Assembly (NCBI GenBank): GCA_002314945.1
Contig: DCHV01000101.1
Coordinates: 1 to 28,366, forward strand
DNA length: 28,366 nucleotides
Direction: 5' to 3'
Source: Prevotellaceae bacterium UBA1743
GTDB taxonomy: Bacteria > Bacteroidota > Bacteroidia > Bacteroidales > Bacteroidaceae
Part shown: positions 13,382 through 23,007 of the stretch, one piece after another
Numbering within the stretch: position 1 is the stretch's first letter
Layout: every line of letters begins with the position of its first letter
Program-made: the position numbers and the translations under genes
Notes under the pieces: generated by a model
Seen by the model: the letters and a program-made list of their open reading frames with translations, nothing else
The model's database searches: none
Told to the model about the DNA's origin: nothing

Positions 13382-14251
13382 ATGAATGAAACAATTAAGA
13401 CTTCAGCAATCAAGGACTACAATGCAGCCGTAGTGAAGCAGAGTGGTCGTGTGGGAACCGTCCGCTATTACGTGAAGAATGGTTTGACCTATGTCCGTGC
13501 TGCAAAAAACTCGCAGGTGACGAACCATCGCACCAATGCCCAGATGACGCAACGACTCACGTTTTCATCGCTTTCGGCAGTGTATTCCGCGATGGGTTCG
13601 CACCTCAAGGGCGCTTTTCCATGCAAGGCTTTGAATCAGAGTGACTACAATGCCTTCATGCAGGTAAACCGAGGCGAGGGTGTCTATCTGACAAAACAGG
13701 AACGTGCGCTCGGTTACTCTGTCGCTCTGCCTGTGGTAGTGGCCAATGGCACACTCAAGCCTGTGAACGTGACGCTGTGCGATGAGACTGCGGTTTCTGA
13801 CCTCCAAGTCGGGACGTTGGCCACAGCCAGTGCCAAGGTGTCAGACCTCAGCGCAGCTATCGTGGCAGGAAATGATGGTTGGAACTATGGCGATCAGTTG
13901 ACACTCGTCGTGCTGCGGCAGTCGGGCAACTACTGCAAGCCTAAGTACGTGAGGGTCGTACTTGACCGCGAGGATCAGACTCTCGTGAGTGCATTCGGCT
14001 CCTTCTCTGTCGTTTCGGGCTGTCTTGCTGTCGCTGTGAGCGGAGATGTTTGTGCCGGCTTCATCCACAATGCAGCCGATGGAGGTGTGAGCTTCTGCAA
14101 ACTCGTTGCCAGCAGTAGCATGAACGCCCTCATCAACAGTCACTTGACCGATGAGGCCTTTGCCGATGCCTCCGCAAGTTATGGTCGGAGTGTAGAGAAG
14201 TTCCTTGTGCCTGTAAAGGGCAGGATGACGACAAAAATGACGAGTTGGTAG
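13382..14251 (+). CDS. DUF6266-like hypothetical protein
   Basis: This 289-residue protein opens with SGRVGTVRYYVKNGLTYVRA and then TNHRTNAQMTQRLTFSSLSA, the pattern of Bacteroidetes DUF6266-like proteins (a Gly-Val-Val strand repeat followed by a Gln/Arg-rich helix). The rest is mostly short beta strands with many Val, Ala and Ser and few charged runs. There is no signal peptide from this start and no membrane segment. Function is unknown; the family is common in mobile and prophage-like parts of these genomes, which I give as background, not proof. The ATG at 13382 is chosen because an in-frame ATG at 13265 would translate the tandem repeat into a peptide unlike the family. It follows the DUF4248 block and precedes the giant genes by 208 bp. 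Confidence 0.65.
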   Translation: MNETIKTSAIKDYNAAVVKQSGRVGTVRYYVKNGLTYVRAAKNSQVTNHRTNAQMTQRLTFSSLSAVYSAMGSHLKGAFPCKALNQSDYNAFMQVNRGEGVYLTKQERALGYSVALPVVVANGTLKPVNVTLCDETAVSDLQVGTLATASAKVSDLSAAIVAGNDGWNYGDQLTLVVLRQSGNYCKPKYVRVVLDREDQTLVSAFGSFSVVSGCLAVAVSGDVCAGFIHNAADGGVSFCKLVASSSMNALINSHLTDEAFADASASYGRSVEKFLVPVKGRMTTKMTSW

Positions 14252-14401
14252 GGTAAAAGACGGATTCCCCTCAGTCCCTCCTGGAGGAGATAAACAAATT
14301 TCGCGCTCTCCCTGTTTCCTTTTTTTGTTTTTTAAGGGGGATTTTTGCCTTTTTTGGTGGAAAAGTGTCTTTTTTTTTACTAAAAAACGGACAAAACCGC
14401 C

Positions 14402-14430
14402 TTTGTATTAAAAAAATATCCATATATTTG
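14402..14430 (+). promoter_or_regulatory. probable promoter for the giant surface-protein operon
   Basis: TTTG at 14402-14405 and TATATTTG at 14423-14430, followed by CAAAATAA, fit the Bacteroidetes -33/-7 elements, though the 17-bp spacer is shorter than the usual 19-21. The ATG of the giant gene is 29 bp downstream of the -7 element. The DNA before it (14318-14400) is a set of T and A homopolymer runs that may include the terminator of the preceding gene, though I see no good hairpin. Confidence 0.55.
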
Positions 14431-14459
14431 CAAAATAATTTATCCGAAGCAATAATTTT

Positions 14460-17400
14460 ATGTTGAAACAACGTCTATTTGGCATTTTCGTATGCTTATT
14501 CGTATTTGTCCTACAGGGGTATTCAGGTGATGCGGTCGAGTATTTCTACGACTCAGATATATCATGCGTATATTATCCGGATTCGCTTCATCCCGAGAAT
14601 TCGTATCTTGAGCTCAAGTTGCTTTTCGCACATATACAAGATGGCAAAGATTTTAAGAGCAGCGGTTTTAATTATGAAATTGGTGACTCGGAATATACGG
14701 GTGTATATCTCTATCTCAACGATACGAAATTCATGTTGCTCGGATGCCAGGACGGCGATGCCAAGGCTTTGGTAATCGACACCATCACCAAAGCCAAGAT
14801 TTCAGATATTTTGGATAAAGGGTGGAAAATACGGCAATTTACTCCACAATATGCACAGGCTCCTCTCAAGCCTTCGGATCACACATGTACCAACAGCCAC
14901 TATTGTTACTTCGTGATAGATTTATACCCTCCGACGAGTATGAGTGGAAAAGACGTGAAATTCCGTATTGATGGCGGACCCGACAAGAATTACAAGGGTA
15001 ACAACAAGTGGTGTTGGTGGCGTGAAGGGAGTAGTCGTAATCAGTATGGCAAAAGTGAGGCTTCATGTAAGATAGCCTATCCCTATCAAGTGGGTACACT
15101 CGAAGTGTTGAACGGCAAGGTGGATAAGGACGGTCATTTACTTATCGACTATCATTTCATGGGAGGAAACTCATACGATCTCGCAGAGGGAACCTATAAA
15201 TTCGGAAGCTACAAGGTGACCAAGAATGCCGGTTTCCTGAGCGGCCAGAAGAATGCTTTTTTGCAGAATACAGATCTCTCGGGCAGCTCTGTGGTAAAAA
15301 AATATGATGGAACATCGACGACGGCCGAGGCAAAGTTTACACTACCTTCCACCTATCAATCCGACGCTTCGGCTCAGGCGACATACGTCTATTACGGATT
15401 TCCGTATGCGAAACTCAACTCCGTGGAGTTTGATATGGAGAGCAAGTCGGCTGCCCTCACGTGGGACATCACAGGTAAAGAAACATTCGACAAGGATTAT
15501 GTGAAGGAGGGCCGCTGGTATGTCCAACGTACCGATGACTCCACGCACTTGAGTATGATAGTCAGCGAACCCCTTCCTCTGGCCACTACTACTTGGACGG
15601 ACAATTCAATTGAATACAACAAGGAGAAGGGATACACTTATACAGTCATCTATCGCCAGAATACTTGGGGGGGGAATTTCGATTCAATCTTGTCGAGCAA
15701 TGGCAAAGCAAGTGGTTCCACCAATCCGAATACTGGACTTGTCGTCACTGCGACGGGGCAGAATGACAGGGTGAAAATCAATGCACAATGGAATGCGAGC
15801 AAGGTGGACAATTTCTATAACCTGAAACTGTGGCGAGGTTCTGTCATGTTGGCTCAAAAAAAGAACATTAAGGCGGGGGAATGCAGTTTTGATTATGAGG
15901 ATGTGAATGCCGCAGGCAATAAATTATATGCCCGCGTGTCCAATGCTTACAAGGTGGAGCTTCTCAATAGTAAGAATGTCAAATTCGACGAGCAGTCCGT
16001 CTTGGGCAATATCACAGGTGGCACGCTCATCAACCGGTTCACGGCAAGCCGTGGCAATTACAAAGATCGCACCCAACTTATTTGGACTGCTGAAAGGGCA
16101 GCCGATGACAACACCTCTGATACGTATATCATCGAGCGCCGCACCATTGGCGAAGGCAAAGGGGGAAACCAATATGAAGAGATAGGACGTTTGAGCAGTG
16201 TCACCTCCTACATGACGTATGAGGATACGGGTGCCGCACCGGGTGAATATTACGAATATCGCGTGGGGGTACTCGGTGACCAGAATACCATCATCAATAC
16301 TCGCACGGCCATCGGTTTTGCCAATGCTTCCGGTAGCATTTCGGGCAATGTTACACTGGCGGACGGATCAGCCCAATCGGGTGTGAAAGTTTCCCTTGAG
16401 CCAGTGAACCAGAACAATACAGGAGCTCAAAGTATTCTGCTCCATTGCCTCGATTTCAACAATCAGCAGGAAGGGCAGATAGCTACGATGCAGATTCAGC
16501 AGGATGCCGCAGACTATCGGAAATGGATGAATGACGATTGGACACTACAATTCTGGTGTCGTCCGTCGATGGATAATGCCTGCTTGGATCAGCAACTGCT
16601 CACCTTGCCAGGTACGACAATGAGCCTGCGTGTACTTACGGAATCCCCCAACGAGACGTTTATGCTATGCAAGTCAAGTAAGGTGGCAGGTGTCGGCGAC
16701 GTGCTGAAGAGTGTCAAGATAGGTTCCGCTGTTTCCGGAAGCTTGCCATGGGCCCATATCACGCTCCGCAAGCAGAACATGACATCAGCCTCTTCGGCCA
16801 ATGGCAGCCGAAATGTGAGACTGACGATGGATGTGGCTTACCTCGACAGTTCCCAGCAACAATGTGACACTACGGTGACCTACGATTATACCGAGTCGTA
16901 CCCTGAGGAAAACTTCCAGACAGGTCTCGAAGAAGGAAATTTGTCCGTCGTCCTTGGCCGGGTGCCCATGACTGGCGGCAAGGGTGATGCGTTAATTACC
17001 AATGCTTCCCAGTTTAGCAGTAATGCCAGTGACAGTGTGGAAGGGACTGACTTCGGTGCTCTGATTGATGGTAATCCTTCCACTTTCTGGCATTCCGACT
17101 GGCATAATACCTCCTGGAATAACCGCAGTGATACGTACCATCATCTGCAGGTGGCTTTGGGCAGCGAATACACGGGCAATATTATTTTGAATATCACTCG
17201 TCGCAAGTCCAACTACGACCATTCTACAAAGATGCTCGTATGGGGCAGCAAAGACGGTGCTGAGTTTACTGAGATTGCCACGCTGAATCTTTCCTACGAT
17301 GGTCCCAGTAGCCAAGTTTCTGCTGTATTTTATGCGCATGGAGTGAAGTATCTGCGCTTTGCTTCCATTGATGGTAGCCCTGAATTCAGAACATTTTGGC

Positions 17401-20400
17401 ACGCTGCCGAGTTTCAGCTTTATAAATGCAACGTGTCCAACTACAATGGTCTGATTGACGAAGTGCGTATGTTCTCCAGGGCCATCGATAATGAACAACT
17501 TGCGGACACACGTTACTGCCGCCTCTCAGGTAGCGAGAAGGGCTTGATTTGTTATCTTCCCATGGATGAGGGAATCAACGGATACACGTTTGACCATGCC
17601 AAGGCAAGCAACGGCAACCACTACGCCATCCTCAGTCCCGCCATTGTCTCCCAGAATATCTCTCCCACGGGGTTCAATGCCTACAGTGCCACCACGGATG
17701 CGCAAGGTTTCTATAGCATCGATGGCATTGAGGTGCCGGACAAGACCACCTTTGTGGTGAAAGCCAGCAAGGACATGCTCAGGGAGGCATTCAGCCCATC
17801 CGAACGTTATTGTACGATTTCGGCTGCGATGCCTACTTTCAACAACCAGAACTTTGTCGATAATTCTTCCGTGACGGTGAACGGACGTGTACGCTACCGC
17901 TACGGCACCTTCCCAGTGGAGGGTTGTACCGTCTATGTGGATGGTAAGGCCGTGCAGCGTGACGGAAACGATGTGCTGACTGACGCCAATGGCGAGTTTG
18001 CTGTGGATGTACCAGTCGGGAAACATTATTTACAAGTGGGACTATCCGACCATGGATTCCTCGAAGAGGGTCGTTTCCCCGCGGTAGGCGAATATGATTT
18101 CCAACGCGATACAGCCTACATAGCCTTTACTGACAGTACTTTGGTACTGCTTCGCGGACGTGTCAGTGGAGGTGGTCATCAGGCCAACCTGCCGCTTGGA
18201 GTGGGTTATTCGGGCGGTAGTCAGGCACTTATCGGGCAGGCTACCCTTTATCTGTCACCTGTATCCAACCTCAATTACCGCATCAATGAGAGTGAGACAG
18301 AGACAAGGGATATCCCAGTCGCAGAGAATGACCTTGTGGCAGCCGATACTGCAGCCTGCACAAGTACGGAACAGTGGCTGCCTTACGAGGCAAATCCTAC
18401 GATTCCCGGACAGATTCTCATCAAGACCGATCCGCTCACGGGTGAGTTCCGCGCCTTGTTGCCCCCTATGTCCTACTATGTCACATACGCTATGACAAAG
18501 AGTGTCAGCAACGACGAATTACGCACCAACACGCTCTCTGAATTCACGCTCACACCGGGTAATGAGTCGAGCCTCATTGTGCGTTACGATACCACGCCCA
18601 TCGTGAAGATTACCGATCAGGCTCATACCCGCGATGGGGTGAATGACGGTATGTTGGGCGAGGATACGTTGGTTATTGACTCGGTTAACTATCCTGTCAT
18701 CCACTATGACGGCAAGGGCAACAACCATTATGTCACGGGCTATCCCATATTCAGGGCAGGGAAATCCTATACCTTGCTTTTCGATGCCTACCAGCAGTAC
18801 GTCAACAATGACCACGAGCAATCGGCAGTCACGCGTGTGCCTATGTCCAATGAACTTGTCACCTTGCGTCACAACCAGTGGGCAGATGGTCGTACCGACA
18901 CATTGCGTATGTCGGATAATGGGATAGGCAACTATCAGTTCACAGCTTCATCCCCCTCCTCCAACGAGATTCCCTTGTACGGCATGGAGGTGACCTTTAA
19001 TCTCGGCGGCCGCACATACATGGTAACCGATGAGCCGATAATGGCACTCTTTACCGGTTTCAGCCTCACGGAAGGAATGGAGACATTGGTAGAAGGACCG
19101 ACGTCCGTGGATTATATATTGCGCGATCCTCCAGGCAGTCGGAGTTATGCAGTTCTTCAGGAAGGTTCCACCATCAGCAGTTCAATGTCGATTGAAGGTT
19201 CCCATTCCGATGGGACGCAGTCGGAATTCCACTGGAATATTGGCGCGGATATAGACTATTCTACATTTAGCCTAAAGGCCATCAGTACCAACAGTACATA
19301 TAGTGCAGACTCCGAGACCACCTCAACAGGTAGTAGTATGTCAAGCACAACCACCACCACGGAAACCTACTCGACGGGCACTGATGCTTTCCACGTGGGT
19401 TCGGCTGGCGATGTGTATATCGGTCACTGCACCTATATCGGGTATGGAAAGGGGTATTGCTATGAAGCCAGTCCTAATAATGCGCCTAATAGCGAATTCT
19501 CACTCCTTAGCGAAGATGGGAAAAAGACCGCTTATTTCGGCGGAAAGGAAACGATGGGTTATCAGATAGGCAATGTGCCAACCCGTTTTGCATTGGCCCA
19601 ACGCTACATTGAGGAAACCCTCATACCTGAATGGGAGAATATCGCCAAGACGGCCACGTCAGCCGATTCAATTGTCATGGCAGAAAACAATGTGAATCAA
19701 TGGAAATACATCTTAGCCCAGAACGAGATGGAGAAGCTGACTTATACACAGGCCGATACCACGGTCAGTTACAGTGCAGGGGTGGAAAGTACCTATACCA
19801 AGTATTCTTCATCGAAAATCAATACCTCATCCACGATTTCCGGAAAGACTTCTCTCGAATGGAAAGTGGGTGGTGATGCCACGATAAGTGTATTCTTGTA
19901 TGTCAACGTAGGCGGAGGTAAGGGGGATACGTCAAGCACGACATCGGAGACGGAAACGGAAATGGAACAAGAGCAGCATACGACCGTATCCTATACTATC
20001 AGGGATGATGATTTCATGGATTATCAGCAGTTTGACGTGACGTATGCCCAATCGGGACTGATTTACCATCTCAAGGCGGGCGCCACTTCCAATCCCTATG
20101 AGGGTGAGGAAGTTACCAAATATTTCTCACCCGGTTCGTTCATTGTACAACCTGCCACGCTCATGGTCGATAAGTGTGATCTTATGGTCGTCAATCCGAA
20201 CATTACCGACATTCCCAATGGCCGTGAAGCTACATTGCTTCTCGACATCACCAATGCCAGTGAGGTCGGCAAATCGGATTATTTCTATCTTTTCTCTGAT
20301 GACGAGTCAAGTGCTTCTGGACTCACCATGACCATTGACGGAGCTCCCATTACGGCCAATGGTATCCCCTTGTTTATCGAGGGCAACACAACGATTCGCA

Positions 20401-22979
20401 AGACCGTCAAGGTAAAGCAGTCACGTACCGATATTCTCGATTTCGAAAATGCCAAACTTTTCCTCCGTAATGCCGACGTGAAACGATTCGAATTCCATAA
20501 TCCGAATCTCAGCCCGGAGAGCACTTTCTCCATCCATTTCACGCCAAGCAGCTCGCCAGTCACGTTTTCAGTTCGAAACATCAAGGAGAAACCTGTCACC
20601 ACTGTCAATCTCTCTTCGGGTTCTCAGGTCCTGCTGCGTGCCACCGACTACCAGACAGACTATACAGGTTTCTACAAAATGCGACTCCAGTACAAGGCGG
20701 CTTCGGAAACACAGTGGCACACGTTGGCTCATGAATATACCGTAAATGAATTGCAAGGAACTTCACAGAAGGACACCTTGTGGAATATGTCCGACTTGGC
20801 TGACGGAACCTATCAGCTTCGTGCTGTCACCATGTCCCATTATGGTACGGGCGATGTTACTTTTGAGAGCGATACAGTGACGATTGTCAAAGACATGGTC
20901 GCCCCCTGTCTATTGGGTGAACCATCGCCGATAAACGGTATTCTCGATTGTGAAAACCAGATACGTTACAATTTCAATGAGCCTATATACAGCGGAGCTG
21001 TCACCAAGAGCAACGTAAAGGTACTCATGCGTCAGGGAAGTACAAATCCCGATGCTGACACCAAGTATTCGGAAATCCCGTTTGATCTCATTGTAAGCGA
21101 CGAGGTCATCCAGATTGAACCTACCTTGGAGGATCGCCTCATGGAGGGTAATACATTACTCATACAAATAACAGACATCGAGGACCTTAACGGAAATAAG
21201 ATGACAGAAACTCTGCAGCGTGAAATCTTCGTTCACATGTGCCCGTTTGTTTGGGGCGCAGAGGGAAACGATAAGGCTGTCACCCTGTCCAATATCTCTT
21301 CAGGCATCCAATCATGGACACTTCAAGAGATTCCCTCATGGCTGACCATAGTAGGTGGTGTCACAAATGGGACTTTGTCACCTTATGAGTCAATAACGCT
21401 TATTTATAAGGCAAAGGACGATATACCTGTCGGTGAGTATTCCGGTACCTTGCGCGTGTCTGACAACAAGGGGCTTACAGTGGATCACGCTGTCTATGCC
21501 AATGTTACTTCCGACTTGAAACCTAATTGGGCCGTGGAGACACCCGGCGCGTTCTTCAATTCCACGCTTACCGCCCATGTGGAGAAGACAACCAATCTGA
21601 ACGCGTACGATCTTGTGGGCGCCTTCATTGATGGAAAGTGTGTGGGTACTTCTTCTCCTATTTATATGGGTGATGAGACTGGATATCTCGTGATGATGAA
21701 TCTCTACACTGATAGTCTGCAGATTGACAAGGATATCACGCTCAAGGTATATGACGCCTTGCACGATGTGGTTTATCCCCACCTGTTGGTATATGATTCC
21801 GACGATGCACTGGTGACACTCAAGTCACCGGCTAACCATACCACCATCTGGGGTACACCGGATGCACCATGGAAACTGTCCGTCAACGGCACAATCGAGA
21901 AGACCTATTCCATGCGTAGCGGTTGGAACTGGATTTCCCTCTTTGCCGAGTTGGATAGTAGTAGCTGCAGCCCTTCCATTTTCGTGCCAGCATCCCAAAG
22001 TGATGCTTTGACGAGATTGAAGACGCAGACAGAGGTCTTCTCCAATGAGGATGGAGCCTTCCATGGCGACATAGAACCTGGTGAGTTCATTCCAGGCATT
22101 CTGATGATGGCACATTGTAAGGCCGATTATGAGGTGGATGTGCAGGGGAGTATATTCGATCCAGCCAAGTACCCCGTCACACTTAAGGCCAAGTCTTCCA
22201 GTACAGGCAAGCCTTCCTACAACTGGATGGGTTACACGGCTATTGATGCCATGCCATTAGAAATGGCTTTGGCACAACTGTCTCCAGTCGAAGGCGACAT
22301 TATCAAGGGACAGACTGACTTTGCCTACTACACCTATGGCATGTGGGTCGGTACGCTCACATACTTACGTCCTCTGAAGGGCTACATCTACACCTCCTGT
22401 GCTGATGTGGATCGCACGTTCTGTTTTGCCGATGCATCTGCATCTGAGGTGAAAACCGAAAGATGGGCCTCCGATAATTCTGCAAATCCAAAGGCAGGAC
22501 TGAGACGCATTGGCGAAATGGAGGGTGAAGAAAATGCTCCTTGGGAGTGGAACCCCACCCAGTGGAGTATGAATATGACCGTTTTGGCGAAGGCTACGCT
22601 CGATGGAGAACCTCTCACGGAAGGCTACGTCGGAATTTTCGACAATGATAGTCTCTGTCGTTCGGTGAAGCCAATCAACGCAGACGGACGTATCTACCTA
22701 ACTGTTTCGGGCGATGACAAGTGCAAACTGACGATGCGTCTGAGGACTGTGGATGGTAATGTGTATGAAATGCCTTGTCCGTTCGATTTCCTTTCCAATG
22801 ACTCGCGTGGTACTTACACAGCTCCTATCGAGTTGAAATTCTATACCGATCCCAATGCGGTGAAGGACTTGCGCCAGGAAGACTGCGATGATGCGTTGTA
22901 CGACTTGAGTGGACGTCGCCTGTCAAAGCCTAATACGAAGGGCGTGTATATCCGAAACGGAGAAAAGGTTATTTACTAA
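14460..22979 (+). CDS. giant exported multidomain surface protein (FN3-like, CarboxypepD_reg/LamG/F5-8C, type IX-like tail)
   Basis: The protein has 2839 residues. An N-terminal signal peptide (basic start, hydrophobic 6-20, cleavage likely after GYSG) lacks a lipobox Cys. Visible parts in order: unique beta domain 25-210; fibronectin-like segments 310-620; first half of a carboxypeptidase-regulatory-like domain 622-650 (SGNVTLADGSAQSGVKVSLE); LamG-type domain 655-1060 broken by an F5/8C domain at about 845-990; second half 1075-1104; further beta repeats 1138-1365; a Ser/Thr-rich stretch (1607-1640); a helical segment 1706-1760; a CARDB-like region 1905-2000; two copies of a small T9SS-associated-type domain (near 2380 and 2720); GWNWISLF at 2488; and a short C-terminal tail YDLSGRR...GVYIRNGEKV resembling a type IX sorting signal. 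No enzyme motif was seen. It is probably a surface adhesin or glycan-binding protein. A paralogue follows 28 bp later. Confidence 0.85.
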   Translation: MLKQRLFGIFVCLFVFVLQGYSGDAVEYFYDSDISCVYYPDSLHPENSYLELKLLFAHIQDGKDFKSSGFNYEIGDSEYTGVYLYLNDTKFMLLGCQDGDAKALVIDTITKAKISDILDKGWKIRQFTPQYAQAPLKPSDHTCTNSHYCYFVIDLYPPTSMSGKDVKFRIDGGPDKNYKGNNKWCWWREGSSRNQYGKSEASCKIAYPYQVGTLEVLNGKVDKDGHLLIDYHFMGGNSYDLAEGTYKFGSYKVTKNAGFLSGQKNAFLQNTDLSGSSVVKKYDGTSTTAEAKFTLPSTYQSDASAQATYVYYGFPYAKLNSVEFDMESKSAALTWDITGKETFDKDYVKEGRWYVQRTDDSTHLSMIVSEPLPLATTTWTDNSIEYNKEKGYTYTVIYRQNTWGGNFDSILSSNGKASGSTNPNTGLVVTATGQNDRVKINAQWNASKVDNFYNLKLWRGSVMLAQKKNIKAGECSFDYEDVNAAGNKLYARVSNAYKVELLNSKNVKFDEQSVLGNITGGTLINRFTASRGNYKDRTQLIWTAERAADDNTSDTYIIERRTIGEGKGGNQYEEIGRLSSVTSYMTYEDTGAAPGEYYEYRVGVLGDQNTIINTRTAIGFANASGSISGNVTLADGSAQSGVKVSLEPVNQNNTGAQSILLHCLDFNNQQEGQIATMQIQQDAADYRKWMNDDWTLQFWCRPSMDNACLDQQLLTLPGTTMSLRVLTESPNETFMLCKSSKVAGVGDVLKSVKIGSAVSGSLPWAHITLRKQNMTSASSANGSRNVRLTMDVAYLDSSQQQCDTTVTYDYTESYPEENFQTGLEEGNLSVVLGRVPMTGGKGDALITNASQFSSNASDSVEGTDFGALIDGNPSTFWHSDWHNTSWNNRSDTYHHLQVALGSEYTGNIILNITRRKSNYDHSTKMLVWGSKDGAEFTEIATLNLSYDGPSSQVSAVFYAHGVKYLRFASIDGSPEFRTFWHAAEFQLYKCNVSNYNGLIDEVRMFSRAIDNEQLADTRYCRLSGSEKGLICYLPMDEGINGYTFDHAKASNGNHYAILSPAIVSQNISPTGFNAYSATTDAQGFYSIDGIEVPDKTTFVVKASKDMLREAFSPSERYCTISAAMPTFNNQNFVDNSSVTVNGRVRYRYGTFPVEGCTVYVDGKAVQRDGNDVLTDANGEFAVDVPVGKHYLQVGLSDHGFLEEGRFPAVGEYDFQRDTAYIAFTDSTLVLLRGRVSGGGHQANLPLGVGYSGGSQALIGQATLYLSPVSNLNYRINESETETRDIPVAENDLVAADTAACTSTEQWLPYEANPTIPGQILIKTDPLTGEFRALLPPMSYYVTYAMTKSVSNDELRTNTLSEFTLTPGNESSLIVRYDTTPIVKITDQAHTRDGVNDGMLGEDTLVIDSVNYPVIHYDGKGNNHYVTGYPIFRAGKSYTLLFDAYQQYVNNDHEQSAVTRVPMSNELVTLRHNQWADGRTDTLRMSDNGIGNYQFTASSPSSNEIPLYGMEVTFNLGGRTYMVTDEPIMALFTGFSLTEGMETLVEGPTSVDYILRDPPGSRSYAVLQEGSTISSSMSIEGSHSDGTQSEFHWNIGADIDYSTFSLKAISTNSTYSADSETTSTGSSMSSTTTTTETYSTGTDAFHVGSAGDVYIGHCTYIGYGKGYCYEASPNNAPNSEFSLLSEDGKKTAYFGGKETMGYQIGNVPTRFALAQRYIEETLIPEWENIAKTATSADSIVMAENNVNQWKYILAQNEMEKLTYTQADTTVSYSAGVESTYTKYSSSKINTSSTISGKTSLEWKVGGDATISVFLYVNVGGGKGDTSSTTSETETEMEQEQHTTVSYTIRDDDFMDYQQFDVTYAQSGLIYHLKAGATSNPYEGEEVTKYFSPGSFIVQPATLMVDKCDLMVVNPNITDIPNGREATLLLDITNASEVGKSDYFYLFSDDESSASGLTMTIDGAPITANGIPLFIEGNTTIRKTVKVKQSRTDILDFENAKLFLRNADVKRFEFHNPNLSPESTFSIHFTPSSSPVTFSVRNIKEKPVTTVNLSSGSQVLLRATDYQTDYTGFYKMRLQYKAASETQWHTLAHEYTVNELQGTSQKDTLWNMSDLADGTYQLRAVTMSHYGTGDVTFESDTVTIVKDMVAPCLLGEPSPINGILDCENQIRYNFNEPIYSGAVTKSNVKVLMRQGSTNPDADTKYSEIPFDLIVSDEVIQIEPTLEDRLMEGNTLLIQITDIEDLNGNKMTETLQREIFVHMCPFVWGAEGNDKAVTLSNISSGIQSWTLQEIPSWLTIVGGVTNGTLSPYESITLIYKAKDDIPVGEYSGTLRVSDNKGLTVDHAVYANVTSDLKPNWAVETPGAFFNSTLTAHVEKTTNLNAYDLVGAFIDGKCVGTSSPIYMGDETGYLVMMNLYTDSLQIDKDITLKVYDALHDVVYPHLLVYDSDDALVTLKSPANHTTIWGTPDAPWKLSVNGTIEKTYSMRSGWNWISLFAELDSSSCSPSIFVPASQSDALTRLKTQTEVFSNEDGAFHGDIEPGEFIPGILMMAHCKADYEVDVQGSIFDPAKYPVTLKAKSSSTGKPSYNWMGYTAIDAMPLEMALAQLSPVEGDIIKGQTDFAYYTYGMWVGTLTYLRPLKGYIYTSCADVDRTFCFADASASEVKTERWASDNSANPKAGLRRIGEMEGEENAPWEWNPTQWSMNMTVLAKATLDGEPLTEGYVGIFDNDSLCRSVKPINADGRIYLTVSGDDKCKLTMRLRTVDGNVYEMPCPFDFLSNDSRGTYTAPIELKFYTDPNAVKDLRQEDCDDALYDLSGRRLSKPNTKGVYIRNGEKVIY

Positions 22980-23007
22980 TAAGAACAACGGTATTACATT
23001 GACGACA

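Noticed and set aside
16992..18026. Two long minus-strand frames inside the first giant gene
   Set aside because: They are antisense to well-supported LamG, F5/8C and beta-repeat coding sequence.
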